Positions 50,581 through 59,852 are shown, numbered from the stretch's first letter. The stretch: 64,000 nt of DNA from FEN-1219 sp963810755 (GCA_963810755.1 CAWEOP010000003.1:930001-994000); one strand, 5' to 3'. Notes: generated from the sequence alone by a model not told the origin. Numbers and translations are program-made.

Positions 50581-51078
50581 CTACTGCTCGACGAAGAACT
50601 GCTTCTTGAAGCGGAGCGTGAAGCGGCTTGGATCGTTGCTCGGGGTTACGTCGATCGTGTAGATCAGCACTTCGCCGTCGGTGACCGCGAGCTCGCCGAT
50701 ATAGTAGATCGCTTCGGCCTCTTTGATTTCTCGCAACGTCATGGTTTTCAGCTGACCCGTGAGGTTCACGGCGGAAGCAGCGACGGCGCCGGTGACGGCC
50801 GTCGTCTGGCCGTTGTCGCCCTTGCGATGAATGCTGACGCTCAGCATCGCTCGGCTCTTGCTGCGCACGATCTGGTACTCGCGCGCGATTTCCGGTTTGA
50901 GCTGGTCCGTGTTCAACGCGTTGAAGTAGACCACGTAGTCGCCGAAGTCTTTGGAGCTTTCGGTCGCGGGCAGGACGCCTTCGAGCGTGTTCGTGACGTC
51001 GACCTCGTCGGCAGGCCCGCAGCCCGTGAGCCACGCGGCAGCCACGAGCCAGCCCAGAGATCTAACGCGCGCAACCAT
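50581..51078 (-). CDS. DUF4426 domain lipoprotein
   Basis: The 165-aa product has a lipobox (WLTGC, Cys20) and the DUF4426 body: KDFGDYVVYFNALNTDQLKPEIAREYQIVRSKSRAMLSVSI (quoted in part), ending FTLRFKKQFFVEQ. The family is periplasmic and of unknown function, and is usually found near metW/yggT in Pseudomonas, consistent with yggT next door. Confidence 0.88.
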   Translation of the reverse strand: MVARVRSLGWLVAAAWLTGCGPADEVDVTNTLEGVLPATESSKDFGDYVVYFNALNTDQLKPEIAREYQIVRSKSRAMLSVSIHRKGDNGQTTAVTGAVAASAVNLTGQLKTMTLREIKEAEAIYYIGELAVTDGEVLIYTIDVTPSNDPSRFTLRFKKQFFVEQ

Positions 51079-51169
51079 GTCTCCTCCCGGTCCCCGACTA
51101 CACTTCCGCTACCAATCGCGTCGTCGCGCGGCAGCGCCTAGCGACATTACGCGCGCTCACTTGCACTGT

Positions 51170-51712
51170 CTAGGGAACGTAAGGCCACGGAGGCAGCGCG
51201 AGAATCAACGCGTACAGCAGAATCATCACGATCATCGGGCTGAAGTCCAACCCCGCGACGGGCGGGATGATTCTGCGCGCGGGCCGAAGCAATGGATCGA
51301 TCAGTGTGCCGAGCGCGTCAGCGATCGGATGATAGCCCTGCACCACCCAGCCGAGCAGCACATAAATGAGAATGGCGCCCCAATAGACCCAGATCGTGAG
51401 GCTCACGAGCCGCAACACCACGGAGCCGGCGAATAGATCGAGCCGCAGCGGAAACGGACCGATTAGGTACAGCAGAAGCGTCGCGATGCATTCGAGCGCG
51501 ACGAGAACCACGAGCGTTGGCACATCGACACGGCGCACGCTCGGCAGGATGCGTCGCGCCGGGATGACGAGCGGGGCGGTGACCTTCATCACGAACTGTG
51601 AAAGCACGGTCTGGTAGCCGCGGCGGACCCATTGCAGGATGAAGCGGATCAGGAACATCGCGACGTAGAGATCCGACAGATTGTCGACGATGAAGATCAG
51701 GGAGTTTTGCAT
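51170..51712 (-). CDS. yggT: YggT-family membrane protein
   Basis: The 180-aa product from ATG 51712 has two YGGT repeats, each with two membrane helices and a PLVIPARRILPSV or PLLRPARRIIPPVAGLDFSPM motif. Homologues have been linked to osmotic stress and membrane or division functions. It is downstream of yggS. The upstream in-frame codons to 51754 were dropped because the family starts at MQNSLIFIVDNL. Confidence 0.9.
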   Translation of the reverse strand: MQNSLIFIVDNLSDLYVAMFLIRFILQWVRRGYQTVLSQFVMKVTAPLVIPARRILPSVRRVDVPTLVVLVALECIATLLLYLIGPFPLRLDLFAGSVVLRLVSLTIWVYWGAILIYVLLGWVVQGYHPIADALGTLIDPLLRPARRIIPPVAGLDFSPMIVMILLYALILALPPWPYVP

Positions 51713-51791
51713 CGCTCGATCGTCGTGTTGTACGTGCTCGAAATGACACCGCACGATAGCACGGCGTGCCGCGGCGCGCGGGGCGGTTGCG

Positions 51792-52472
51792 TCAGCCCCG
51801 TTCGCCGAAGATCGCCGTTCCGATCCGCACGCAATTCGCGCCGGCGGCGATCGCTTCTTCGAAATCCGCCGACATTCCCATCGATAGGGTATCGACCTCG
51901 AACGCGTCGCGGACGAGCGCGTCGCGCAGCTCGGCGAGTCGTCGGAACCACTTTTCTGCCGCGGCGCCGTCCGAGTGGGGCGGAATTGCCATGAGTCCCC
52001 GGAGCTTCAGCCGCGGCAGGGCCGCGATCTCGCGCGCGAGCCCCCGGACCTCGCTCTCCGCGACGCCGCCCTTTTGTTCCTCACCCGCCTGATTTACCTG
52101 TATCAGCACGTTCAGCGGCGGTGCGAAGTGGGGCCGCTGCTCGTTCAAGCGCGCGGCTATTTTCTGGCGGTCCACGGTATGAACCCATTGGAACCGTTCG
52201 GCGATCAAGCGCGTCTTGTTGGTCTGAATCGAGCCGATGAAGTGCCACGTAATGTCGAGACTGCGAAGCGCGTCCATCTTCTCGATGGCCTCTTGCGCGT
52301 AACTTTCACCGAAGTGTAGTTGGCCCGCGCGAAACGCTTCAGCGATTCGAGCGCTCGACTGCTGCTTGCTCACCGCGACGATCATGACGCTCGCTGCGGG
52401 ACGATGAGAGAGCTCGGCAGCGCGAGCGACGCGCTCGACGATATCCGCCAGATGGTCCGTGATATCAGTCAC
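51792..52472 (-). CDS. yggS: YggS-family pyridoxal phosphate homeostasis protein
   Basis: The 226-aa product has MIVAVSKQQSSARIAEAFRAG (with the PLP-binding Lys), FGESYAQEA, WHFIGSIQTNKTRLIA, LSMGMSADFEEAIAAGAN and VRIGTAIFG. This alanine-racemase-fold protein binds PLP and maintains vitamin B6 balance. It is divergent from pilT with 85 bases between starts. proC, often found next to it, is absent here. Confidence 0.95.
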   Translation of the reverse strand: MTDITDHLADIVERVARAAELSHRPAASVMIVAVSKQQSSARIAEAFRAGQLHFGESYAQEAIEKMDALRSLDITWHFIGSIQTNKTRLIAERFQWVHTVDRQKIAARLNEQRPHFAPPLNVLIQVNQAGEEQKGGVAESEVRGLAREIAALPRLKLRGLMAIPPHSDGAAAEKWFRRLAELRDALVRDAFEVDTLSMGMSADFEEAIAAGANCVRIGTAIFGERG

Positions 52473-52557
52473 GCTTTGCCCGGGGCCCTTAGCTATACTA
52501 TGAACGTCTTATGGTAAGCCCTTCTCGAGGGCCCGGGCTTAGTCTCAAAGGATCGCT

Positions 52558-53601
52558 ATGGCCGCCGTAGATATAGCGCAGCTGCTCGCCTTCGCCGTCA
52601 AGAACAACGCTTCGGATTTGCACTTGTCGTCAGGGGTCCCGCCGATCATTCGTGTCGACGGTGACGTCAAGCGAATCAACATGCCACCACTGAAGCACAA
52701 AGAAGTGCACAGTATGGTTTACGACATCATGAACGACAAGCAGCGCAAGGACTTCGAAGAGTTCTTGGAGACTGACTTCTCGTTCGAAATTCCGAAGCTC
52801 GCGCGCTTCCGCGTCAATGCTTTCAATCAGAACCGCGGTGCGGCCGCCGTGTTCAGGACGATTCCGTCGGTGATCTTGAGCCTCGACGATCTCGGGGCGC
52901 CGCGAATCTTCAAAGACATCTCGATGCATCCGCGCGGTCTCGTGCTCGTCACGGGCCCCACCGGCTCCGGCAAGTCGACCACGCTCGCCGCGATGGTGGA
53001 CTACGTCAACGACAACAAGCCCGACCACATCATCACGATCGAAGATCCGATCGAGTTCGTGCACGAGAGCAAGCGTTCGTTGATCAACCAGCGCGAGCTG
53101 CATCGCGACACGCTCGGGTTCAGCGAAGCGCTGCGGTCGGCCTTGCGCGAGGATCCGGACGTCATCCTAGTCGGCGAGATGCGCGATCTCGAGACCATTC
53201 GTCTCGCGCTCACGGCCGCCGAGACCGGTCACTTGGTGTTCGGCACCCTGCACACGAGCTCGGCCGCGAAGACCATCGACCGTATCGTCGACGTATTCCC
53301 GGCGGCAGAAAAAGAAATGGTGCGCAGCATGCTTTCGGAGTCGCTGCGCGCCGTCATCTCGCAATCCTTGCTCAAGCGCATTGGCGGCGGCCGCATCGCG
53401 GCACATGAGATCATGATCGGCAGCCCCGCCATCCGTAACCTCATCCGCGAAGGCAAGATCGCGCAGATGTATTCCGCGATCCAGACCGGTCAAGCGCAAG
53501 GCATGCAGACCTTGGACCAGAATCTACAAGAACTGATGATGAAGGGGTTGATCACGAAGGAAGAAGCCCGTTTCCGGGCAGTCAACAAAGAGAATTTCTA
53601 G
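52558..53601 (+). CDS. pilT: Type IV pilus retraction ATPase PilT
   Basis: This is a 347-aa secretion/retraction ATPase with Walker A GPTGSGKST (133-140), the Asp box EDPIEFVHE, the Walker B region PDVILVGEMRDLETI, and the AIRNLIREGK motif near the C-terminus, which PilT needs for retraction. It drives pilus retraction and twitching. It starts divergently from yggS, as in Pseudomonas, and is followed by pilU and a third paralogue. Confidence 0.97.
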   Translation: MAAVDIAQLLAFAVKNNASDLHLSSGVPPIIRVDGDVKRINMPPLKHKEVHSMVYDIMNDKQRKDFEEFLETDFSFEIPKLARFRVNAFNQNRGAAAVFRTIPSVILSLDDLGAPRIFKDISMHPRGLVLVTGPTGSGKSTTLAAMVDYVNDNKPDHIITIEDPIEFVHESKRSLINQRELHRDTLGFSEALRSALREDPDVILVGEMRDLETIRLALTAAETGHLVFGTLHTSSAAKTIDRIVDVFPAAEKEMVRSMLSESLRAVISQSLLKRIGGGRIAAHEIMIGSPAIRNLIREGKIAQMYSAIQTGQAQGMQTLDQNLQELMMKGLITKEEARFRAVNKENF

Positions 53602-53650
53602 GACTCATGAGTCCTAGCTCTCGGCCGCGCGCAGAAAGGAGCGCGTTGTA

Positions 53651-54808
53651 ATGGAACGCGATCAAGCAGTACGACTGACGCAGAACCTTCTGAAGAAGAT
53701 GGTCGAGAACAACGGTTCCGACCTTTTCATCACGGCCGATTTTCCGCCCGCCATCAAGATCGACGGCACGATTCGCCCCTTCGCGGACCGGCCGCTCACG
53801 CCCGCGCAGGCCTCGCTGATCGTCCGCTCGATCATGAACGATAAGCAGGCGAAGGAATTCGACTCCACCAAGGAATGCAATTTCGCGATCGCGCCGCAGG
53901 GCATCGGCCGGTTTCGCGTGAGCGCGTTCGTCGCGCAGGGGCACGTCGGCGCGGTCCTGCGTACGATCGTCACGAAGATTCCGTCGTTCGAGGACCTAGA
54001 GCTGCCGCCGCAGCTCAAAGACGTCGCCATGACCAAGCGAGGGCTCTGTCTCGTCGTCGGCGGAACGGGCTCCGGTAAGTCGACGACACTCGCTGCGATG
54101 ATCGGCTTCCGCAACGAGAACACGCGCGGTCACATCATCACGATCGAGGATCCGGTCGAGTACGTGCATCCGCACCGCGGCTGCGTCATTACTCATCGCG
54201 AGGTCGGCGTCGACACCGACAGCTGGCACAACGCGCTCAAGAACACTCTGCGCCAAGCGCCCGACGTCATCATGATCGGTGAGATTCGTGATCGCGAGAC
54301 GATGCAGTACGGCATTCAGTTCGCCGAAACGGGCCACCTGTGCGTCGCGACGCTGCATGCGAACAGCGCGAATCAAGCGCTCGACCGCATCATCAACTTC
54401 TTCCCCGAGGAACGACGTCATCAGTTGCTGATGGACCTGTCCCTCAATATCACGGCGATGATCTCTCAGCGGCTGATCCCGCGCGACAACAAGATGGGCC
54501 GAGTCGCCGCGATGGAGATCATGCTCGCATCGCCGCTGATCAGTGACCTGATCTTCCGCGGCGAAGTCGCGATGATCAAAGACATCATGGCGAAGTCGAC
54601 GCGCCTCGGCATGCAGACCTTCGATCAAGCACTGTTCACGCTCTACGAGGACGGCGTCATCTCTTACGAAGAAGCGATGCGCAACGCCGACTCGAAGAAC
54701 GAGCTGCGTCTCAAGATCAAGCTCCAGAGCAAGCGCGAGGCATCTGCTGCCGCCGAGCACTCGGAAAGCTTGCAGCTCGCCGAAGAAGAGAAAGAAAGCC
54801 GCTTCTAA
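53651..54808 (+). CDS. pilU: Type IV pilus retraction ATPase PilU
   Basis: The 385-aa product has Walker A GGTGSGKST (137-144), EDPVEYVHPHRGCVITHREVGVDTDSWHNALKN and APDVIMIGEIRDRETM. The length and the extended C-terminus (charged tail after about residue 355) match P. aeruginosa PilU (382 aa). PilU cooperates with PilT in pilus retraction under load. It is followed after 28 bases by another PilU-like gene. Confidence 0.93.
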   Translation: MERDQAVRLTQNLLKKMVENNGSDLFITADFPPAIKIDGTIRPFADRPLTPAQASLIVRSIMNDKQAKEFDSTKECNFAIAPQGIGRFRVSAFVAQGHVGAVLRTIVTKIPSFEDLELPPQLKDVAMTKRGLCLVVGGTGSGKSTTLAAMIGFRNENTRGHIITIEDPVEYVHPHRGCVITHREVGVDTDSWHNALKNTLRQAPDVIMIGEIRDRETMQYGIQFAETGHLCVATLHANSANQALDRIINFFPEERRHQLLMDLSLNITAMISQRLIPRDNKMGRVAAMEIMLASPLISDLIFRGEVAMIKDIMAKSTRLGMQTFDQALFTLYEDGVISYEEAMRNADSKNELRLKIKLQSKREASAAAEHSESLQLAEEEKESRF

Positions 54809-54836
54809 CATGCCGGCCTCGATGGCGGCTCTCTAG

Positions 54837-55892
54837 ATGAACGTCAAGCCTCTATTCAAGCTGATGGTGGACAAAAGGGCGTCGGACCTTTTCTTCACGA
54901 CGTTCTCCCCGGTCATGATCAAGATCGACGGCAAGATCATGCCCGTCAATCAGGTCGAGCTCACGCCGAAGATGGTCCGGCAGGCCGCGCTCGAGCTCAT
55001 GAACGAGACGCAGCTCGAGACGTTCACCCGCGACCTCGAGATCGACTTCGCGATATCCGAGCCCGGCCTCGGCCGTTTCCGCGTCAACGTATTCCACCAG
55101 CGCGGCAATGTCGCGATGGTGCTGCGCTTCATCACGCCCGAGCTGCCGCAGCTCGACGCGCTCGGTATGCCCGAAGTGATCAAAGACATGATCATGCTGC
55201 GCCGCGGACTGATTCTGATGGTCGGCGCGAGCGGCTCGGGAAAGTCGACGACGCTCGCCGCGATGATCGACTTCCGTAACAAGAACTCTGCGTCGCACAT
55301 CGTCACGATCGAGGACCCGATCGAGTTCCTGCACAGCAACCAGAAGTCGATCGTCAATCAACGCGAGGTCGGGCTCGACACGCATTCGTACCATCGCGCG
55401 CTGCGCAGCGCGATGCGCGAAGCACCCGATGTGATCCTGATCGGCGAGATTCGCGATCGCGAGACGATGCAGGCCGCGATCGACCTTGCCGGTACGGGCC
55501 ATCTCGCGATCGCGACACTGCACGCGAACAATTCGCCGGAAACGCTCGATCGCATCATCAACATGTACCCGAACGATCAGCACAAACAGGTGCTGATGGA
55601 CCTGGCTCAGTATGTCCGCGTGATCATCTCGCAGCGGCTCGTTCGCTCCAAGGAAGGGAAACGCGTCGCGGCGGTCGAGATCATGCTGAACACGCCGCAC
55701 ATCTCAGAGCTGATCCTCAAGGGCGATATCAGCAACGTGAAAGAGGCGTTCAAGGACACGAAGGAGCCGGGTATGCAGAGCTTCGATCAAGCGTTGTTCG
55801 ACCTCTATCGGCGCGGACTCATCAGCATGGAAGAGGCGCTCTCGAACGCCGACTCGCGCTCGAACCTCGAAGCGAAGATCAACTTCGGCTAG
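54837..55892 (+). CDS. Third PilT/PilU-family ATPase
   Basis: The 351-aa product has Walker A GASGSGKST (130-137), EDPIEFLHSNQKSIVNQREVGLDTHSYHRALRSAM and APDVILIGEIRDRETM. The N-terminus MNVKPLFKLMVDKRASDLFFTTFSPVMI is PilU-like, but it lacks the long C-terminal tail of PilU. A dedicated third retraction motor in tandem with pilT and pilU is not the usual arrangement. It may serve another pilus (MSHA) or modulate retraction under specific conditions. Confidence 0.9.
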   Translation: MNVKPLFKLMVDKRASDLFFTTFSPVMIKIDGKIMPVNQVELTPKMVRQAALELMNETQLETFTRDLEIDFAISEPGLGRFRVNVFHQRGNVAMVLRFITPELPQLDALGMPEVIKDMIMLRRGLILMVGASGSGKSTTLAAMIDFRNKNSASHIVTIEDPIEFLHSNQKSIVNQREVGLDTHSYHRALRSAMREAPDVILIGEIRDRETMQAAIDLAGTGHLAIATLHANNSPETLDRIINMYPNDQHKQVLMDLAQYVRVIISQRLVRSKEGKRVAAVEIMLNTPHISELILKGDISNVKEAFKDTKEPGMQSFDQALFDLYRRGLISMEEALSNADSRSNLEAKINFG

Positions 55893-55920
55893 TCGGCGCG
55901 ACGAGCTCGCAGCGCGACTG

Positions 55921-56799
55921 CTAATCGGGGTAGATTTCGCGCGAGTCGAACACGGGCCCGTCGACGCACACGCGCTTCATCGCTGGACCGTCGGGCGTGC
56001 GCACGAGCACGTTGCATCCCGCGCATCCGCCGATTCCGCACGCCATGAACTCCTCGAGCGCGAGCTGGCACGGCACGTCGAACTCGCGCACGAGCTTCGC
56101 GACCGTGGCGAGCATCGGTGTCGGCCCGCACGCGAACACTTGCGTCTCCGCGCGGGCCTGCGCAGTCAACGTCGCGAGCCAGTTGCGCGCCAGGTCGGTG
56201 ATGTAGCCCCGGTGGCAGCCGGGCAGGCCCGCGTTGCTCGCGAGCCGCGACGCCACGCCCCAACGCTCCAGCAGCGCCACGGCGTGGCTCGCTTCGGCCG
56301 ACGCGCCGGGTACTTCGAGCCGCGACGCCACGAGCTCGAACGGGAACGGAACCTCCGAGCCCATGAGCACGAGCATCTTCAGCTCGGGCCGCGCGCGGAG
56401 TTGGTCGGCTAGGAAGATCATCGGGGGAATTCCGACGCCGCCGCCGAGTGCGAGCAACCGCGGGCGCTGCGGGTCGGGCGAGAAGCCTCGGCCGATCGGC
56501 GCGAGCACGCTGAGCACATCGCCGGCCTGGCGCTCGGAAAGCTTATCGAGGCCGTGGCCCTTCGGCTTGTACAAGAATTCGAGCCAGCCCTCCGCGCCGC
56601 TCGCGCGCATGATCGACAGCGGTCGACGCAGCGGCACGGCGGGATCGCAGCCGATGTGCGCGAAGGTACCCGGCACCGCGCGGCGCGCGGCCTTCGGCGC
56701 ACGCACGCGCAAGATGAATTGCCGTCCGGCGAACGCTTGCTGGTCGATGATCTCGGCGTCTTCGAGCGCGACGGTCGCGCGCTTCGGCTTATATGTCAT
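55921..56799 (-). CDS. PyrK-like dihydroorotate dehydrogenase electron-transfer subunit
   Basis: The 292-aa product has a ferredoxin-NADP reductase-like FAD domain (RRPLSIMRA near residue 60), an NAD-binding domain (LALGGGVGIPPMIFLA), and a C-terminal 2Fe-2S cluster (CGIGGCAGCNV with a later Cys in VCVDG). These fit PyrK, the partner of class 1B PyrD. It follows pyrB by 23 bases on the same strand. PyrK is classically Gram-positive; here it may pair with a PyrD outside the window or serve another reductase. Confidence 0.8.
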   Translation of the reverse strand: MTYKPKRATVALEDAEIIDQQAFAGRQFILRVRAPKAARRAVPGTFAHIGCDPAVPLRRPLSIMRASGAEGWLEFLYKPKGHGLDKLSERQAGDVLSVLAPIGRGFSPDPQRPRLLALGGGVGIPPMIFLADQLRARPELKMLVLMGSEVPFPFELVASRLEVPGASAEASHAVALLERWGVASRLASNAGLPGCHRGYITDLARNWLATLTAQARAETQVFACGPTPMLATVAKLVREFDVPCQLALEEFMACGIGGCAGCNVLVRTPDGPAMKRVCVDGPVFDSREIYPD

Positions 56800-56822
56800 A
56801 TGGGGGCGTCATACGGTGAGGC

Positions 56823-57806
56823 TCATACGGCCGCTCCCTGCGAGCCGCGAATGTGGCGGTGGATCAGCGCGAGCACGGCCATGCGGACCGCGAGGCCGTT
56901 GGTCACCTGCTCCTGGATGACCGATTGCGGGCCGTCCGCCACGGCGCTGTCGATTTCCACGCCTCGGTTCATCGGCCCGGGATGCATCACGATCGCATTG
57001 GGGCGTGCGAGCTCGAGCCGCTCCTCCGTGAGCCCGTACCGCCGGAAATATTCCTGCGGATCTGGGATGTCGTCGAGCTGGGCGAAGCGTTCTCGCTGGA
57101 CGCGCAGCGCCATCACGACGTCTGCACCGCGGATGCCATCCGCGAGCTCCTTGATGCGCACTGCGCCCTCGAACGTGCCGTCCTCGGGCAAGAGCTCCGC
57201 GGGGCCGACGAGGCGTAGCTCGCCGACGCCGAACTTCGTCAGCGCCTGATGCGCGGAGCGGGCGACCCGCGAGTGCTTGACGTCGCCTACGATCGCGACG
57301 CAGAGCTGCCGCACGTCGCCCTTGTGCCGCTGAATCGTCAGCAGATCGAGCAGCCCCTGCGTGGGGTGCGAGACATCCGACTCGCCGGCGTTCAGCACGC
57401 AGACGTGTGGCGCCACTTGCTGCGCGATACGCGCGGGCACGCCCGTGCTCGCGTCGCGCACGACGAAGATGTCCACCTGCATCGCTTGGAGCGTGAATAT
57501 CGTATCCATGATGCTCTCGCCCTTGGCGCGCGAGGACATGTTCACGTCGAGGTTCAGCACGTCCGCTCGCAGACGCTTCGCCGCGAGCTCGAACGATGCG
57601 CGCGTGCGCGTGCTCGCCTCGAAGAAGAGGTTGGCCACCGTGCAGCCTTTGAGAATGTCGTCCCGCGGCGCGGAAGCGCCTACGGGGGTGAGGTAGCGCG
57701 CAGCGAGCGACAGGATCGCGTCGAGATGCTCGCGGCCGAGAAGCCCCAGGTTGATCAGATGGCGCAGCTCGCCGCGCTCGTTGAGCTGCTCGACCTCGGC
57801 GCTCAT
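56823..57806 (-). CDS. pyrB: Aspartate carbamoyltransferase catalytic subunit PyrB
   Basis: The 327-aa product has FFEASTRTRASFELAAKRL (carbamoyl phosphate binding), the HPTQGLLDLLTI loop, VAIVGDVKHSRVARS, and HPGPMNRGVEI near the end. It commits aspartate to pyrimidine synthesis. ATG 57806 overlaps the ruvX stop as ATGA. The Pseudomonas-type order is ruvX-pyrR-pyrB-pyrC; here pyrR and pyrC are missing and a pyrK-like gene follows. Confidence 0.95.
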   Translation of the reverse strand: MSAEVEQLNERGELRHLINLGLLGREHLDAILSLAARYLTPVGASAPRDDILKGCTVANLFFEASTRTRASFELAAKRLRADVLNLDVNMSSRAKGESIMDTIFTLQAMQVDIFVVRDASTGVPARIAQQVAPHVCVLNAGESDVSHPTQGLLDLLTIQRHKGDVRQLCVAIVGDVKHSRVARSAHQALTKFGVGELRLVGPAELLPEDGTFEGAVRIKELADGIRGADVVMALRVQRERFAQLDDIPDPQEYFRRYGLTEERLELARPNAIVMHPGPMNRGVEIDSAVADGPQSVIQEQVTNGLAVRMAVLALIHRHIRGSQGAAV

Positions 57807-58237
57807 CGCGTCTCGCTCATCCACTGCTCGGCGATCAGGCACGCCGCAACGCGGTCCGTGCTATCGCGGCCGACGCGGCGGCGCAGGAACCCGGAGCGGC
57901 GCGCGCTCGTGAGCTCGGTCTGTGCCGCGGCCGACGTAAGCGTCTCGTCCACGGTTGCTACCGGCAGGCTATAGCGCTCGATGAGCTGTGCGACGAACGC
58001 GCGTATGGCCCGCGCGATGTGCGCGACCCCTTCGCCTTCGGGCAACCCGACGACGAGCTGCGCGGGCTGCCAATCGCCGACTACTCGATCGATGTCGGAC
58101 CACGGAATCTCGCGATCGATTCGGAGCGTCGTGAGAGGCGACGCGGTGCGCGTCGCGAGGTTGGCGGTGGCGACACCCAAACGACGAAGACCAAAGTCGA
58201 AAGCGAGCAGAATTTGCGGGTTGCTACCGTGTGCCAC
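57803..58237 (-). CDS. ruvX: Holliday junction resolvase-like RuvX/YqgF
   Basis: The 144-aa product starts at GTG 58237 (VAHGSNPQI). It has the RNase H-like LLAFDFGLRRLGVA, QLVVGLPEGEG and the C-terminal DRVAACLIAEQW. YqgF contributes to 16S rRNA 5' processing. It lies between algH (20 bases upstream) and pyrB. In-frame codons upstream within algH were rejected. Confidence 0.92.
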   Translation of the reverse strand: MAHGSNPQILLAFDFGLRRLGVATANLATRTASPLTTLRIDREIPWSDIDRVVGDWQPAQLVVGLPEGEGVAHIARAIRAFVAQLIERYSLPVATVDETLTSAAAQTELTSARRSGFLRRRVGRDSTDRVAACLIAEQWMSETR

Positions 58238-58257
58238 GCCGGCACCCTTGCCGGAAA

Positions 58258-58812
58258 TCAGGCGTGTCCGGCATAGCTGGTGATCTGATGTGCAGCGACG
58301 CCGAGCAGTCCGACGGCCGCCGTCCAGCGCTCCCCGAACGGCGTAGCGAAAACGAGGTCCGGGTCCGCCTGGACCGTGAGCCACGCGTTGGCTAGCAGCT
58401 CCGCTTCGAGCTGGCCGCGGCCCCAACCGGCGTAGCCGAGCGCGACGACGTAGGGTTCCGCGATCTCGCCGCGCGCAACGGCGCCCAGGATGTCGCTCGA
58501 CAGGGTCACTCTGATCTCGCCGCCCGCGTCGAGGGTAACGTCGAATGGACGCTTCGAGCGGTGCAGCACGAAGCCTCGTTCCGGCTCGACAGGGCCGCCA
58601 CGCAGCACGGGTCGCGCTGCTTGCGCGGTGTCGAGCGGCGCGATGTCGAGCTGACCGAGAAGCTCGCCGAGCGAGGTGTCGCCCGGCCGGTTGATGATCA
58701 CGCCGAGGGCGCCGTCGGCATCGTGCTTGCAAAGATAGGTGACGGTCGCGTTGAAATTCGGGTCTTCCATCGCGGGCATCGCGATCAGAAAGTGATCTTG
58801 CAGCGACCGCAT
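58258..58812 (-). CDS. algH: YqgE/AlgH family protein
   Basis: The 184-aa product begins MRSLQDHFLIAMPAMEDPNF and contains GVIINRP, LRGGPVEPERGFVLH and YAGWGRGQLEAELLANAW. The family is widespread and of unsettled function, with a historical link to alginate regulation in Pseudomonas. It is located upstream of ruvX, as in most gammaproteobacteria. Confidence 0.95.
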   Translation of the reverse strand: MRSLQDHFLIAMPAMEDPNFNATVTYLCKHDADGALGVIINRPGDTSLGELLGQLDIAPLDTAQAARPVLRGGPVEPERGFVLHRSKRPFDVTLDAGGEIRVTLSSDILGAVARGEIAEPYVVALGYAGWGRGQLEAELLANAWLTVQADPDLVFATPFGERWTAAVGLLGVAAHQITSYAGHA

Positions 58813-58892
58813 GGGAAGCTCCGGTTACGGATCGAACTGGAGCGCTATCCTAACATCCCCTGTCGGCGAGATTCAGGACTGGCGAGGGTGCC

Positions 58893-59804
58893 TCACTCGG
58901 AATCCGGTTGACTACGCGCGCCGCGACGAGAGCCGTCGAAGAAGTCCCACTCGTAGGCGAACCGGAGTACGTCGTATTCCTTGCGGACGTTCGCCGGCAA
59001 CGGATCGAACGGTGCCGCGAGCCGCAGGATCTTGAGCGCGGCCTGGTCGAGCGCCTTGTCGCCCGACGAGCGGCGTACGACGATGCTTTCGAGCGCGCCG
59101 TCGCGGCCGATGACCACTTCGAGCGTCGGCCGTCCGTGGCCGCCGCCGAGAAACTCCGCGGGGTAGTTCGCCGTGCCGATCCGCTCGACGCGCCGCCGCC
59201 AGCCGTCGAGATACTCCGCAAGCAGCGACTGCTGAGTGCTCGGGGTTGCGATCAGCGTGCGGGTATCGTCGTCGCCGTTCGGCAGCTCCGCCCGCAGGTC
59301 GAGCTCGGCCGCCGTGGTTTGCGGCGCGAGCTGATCGACCAGCGCGGCCGCCTTGCGGCGCGTGTCGGAAGGATCGTCGGTCGGCTGCGGCTGCGCCGCC
59401 ACGGAGTCGGGTGACTCCGCCCGGCTCACGAGCTGCTCCGCGCTCGGCACCGCTTCGCGCGGCGTCCCGTCCACGAGGTCCGCGCCATCCGGGCTGCCGA
59501 GCTGCGAAATGAGCTGCTCGGCGGACAACGCGTTCGTGGGCCGTACGCCTTCTGCGCCGCGCCCGACCCCGGCCTGATTGCGGTTCGCGAGAAAGTCGGC
59601 CTTTTCGGGGCTCGTTTCGTCGGCGCCGTCGATCAGCAGAGTGACCCGCAGCGAAGGCGAGGGGCGGTCGTCATGGTAGGTCGCGACCGTGAACGTGACT
59701 CCGAGGATCACGATTCCGTGAATCAGCGCCGCGACGAACAACGTAGATCCGAGTCGATCGTGGGCCGATTCGGGTGAGGAAGGCGGATCCACGTCTGTTT
59801 TCAC
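58893..59804 (-). CDS. tonB: TonB-like energy transducer
   Basis: The product is about 303 aa from GTG 59804 (VKTDVDPPSS); a TTG at 59825 is another possibility but lies within a TATAAT. A cytoplasmic start is followed by one transmembrane helix (TLFVAALIHGIVILGVTFTVA), a long periplasmic linker and a C-terminal TonB domain (YPAEFLGGGHGRPTLEVVIGRDGALESIVVRRSSGDKALDQAALKI, in part). It probably couples the proton-motive force to outer-membrane receptors or pili-related systems. Located between gshB and algH, the equivalent of PA0406. Confidence 0.87.
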   Translation of the reverse strand: MKTDVDPPSSPESAHDRLGSTLFVAALIHGIVILGVTFTVATYHDDRPSPSLRVTLLIDGADETSPEKADFLANRNQAGVGRGAEGVRPTNALSAEQLISQLGSPDGADLVDGTPREAVPSAEQLVSRAESPDSVAAQPQPTDDPSDTRRKAAALVDQLAPQTTAAELDLRAELPNGDDDTRTLIATPSTQQSLLAEYLDGWRRRVERIGTANYPAEFLGGGHGRPTLEVVIGRDGALESIVVRRSSGDKALDQAALKILRLAAPFDPLPANVRKEYDVLRFAYEWDFFDGSRRGARSQPDSE

Positions 59805-59824
59805 ACCTGAACCGCTGAGCCGCA

Positions 59825-59830
59825 ATTATA
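59825..59830 (-). promoter_or_regulatory. Candidate -10 box of the tonB-like gene
   Basis: On the minus strand TATAAT occurs 20 bases before GTG 59804. The -35 region (within the gshB 3' end) has no clear TTGACA match. This position argues that the GTG, not the TTG at 59825, is the start. Weak support. Confidence 0.3.
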
Positions 59831-59852
59831 GACGATGGGCTTGGCCGATGAG

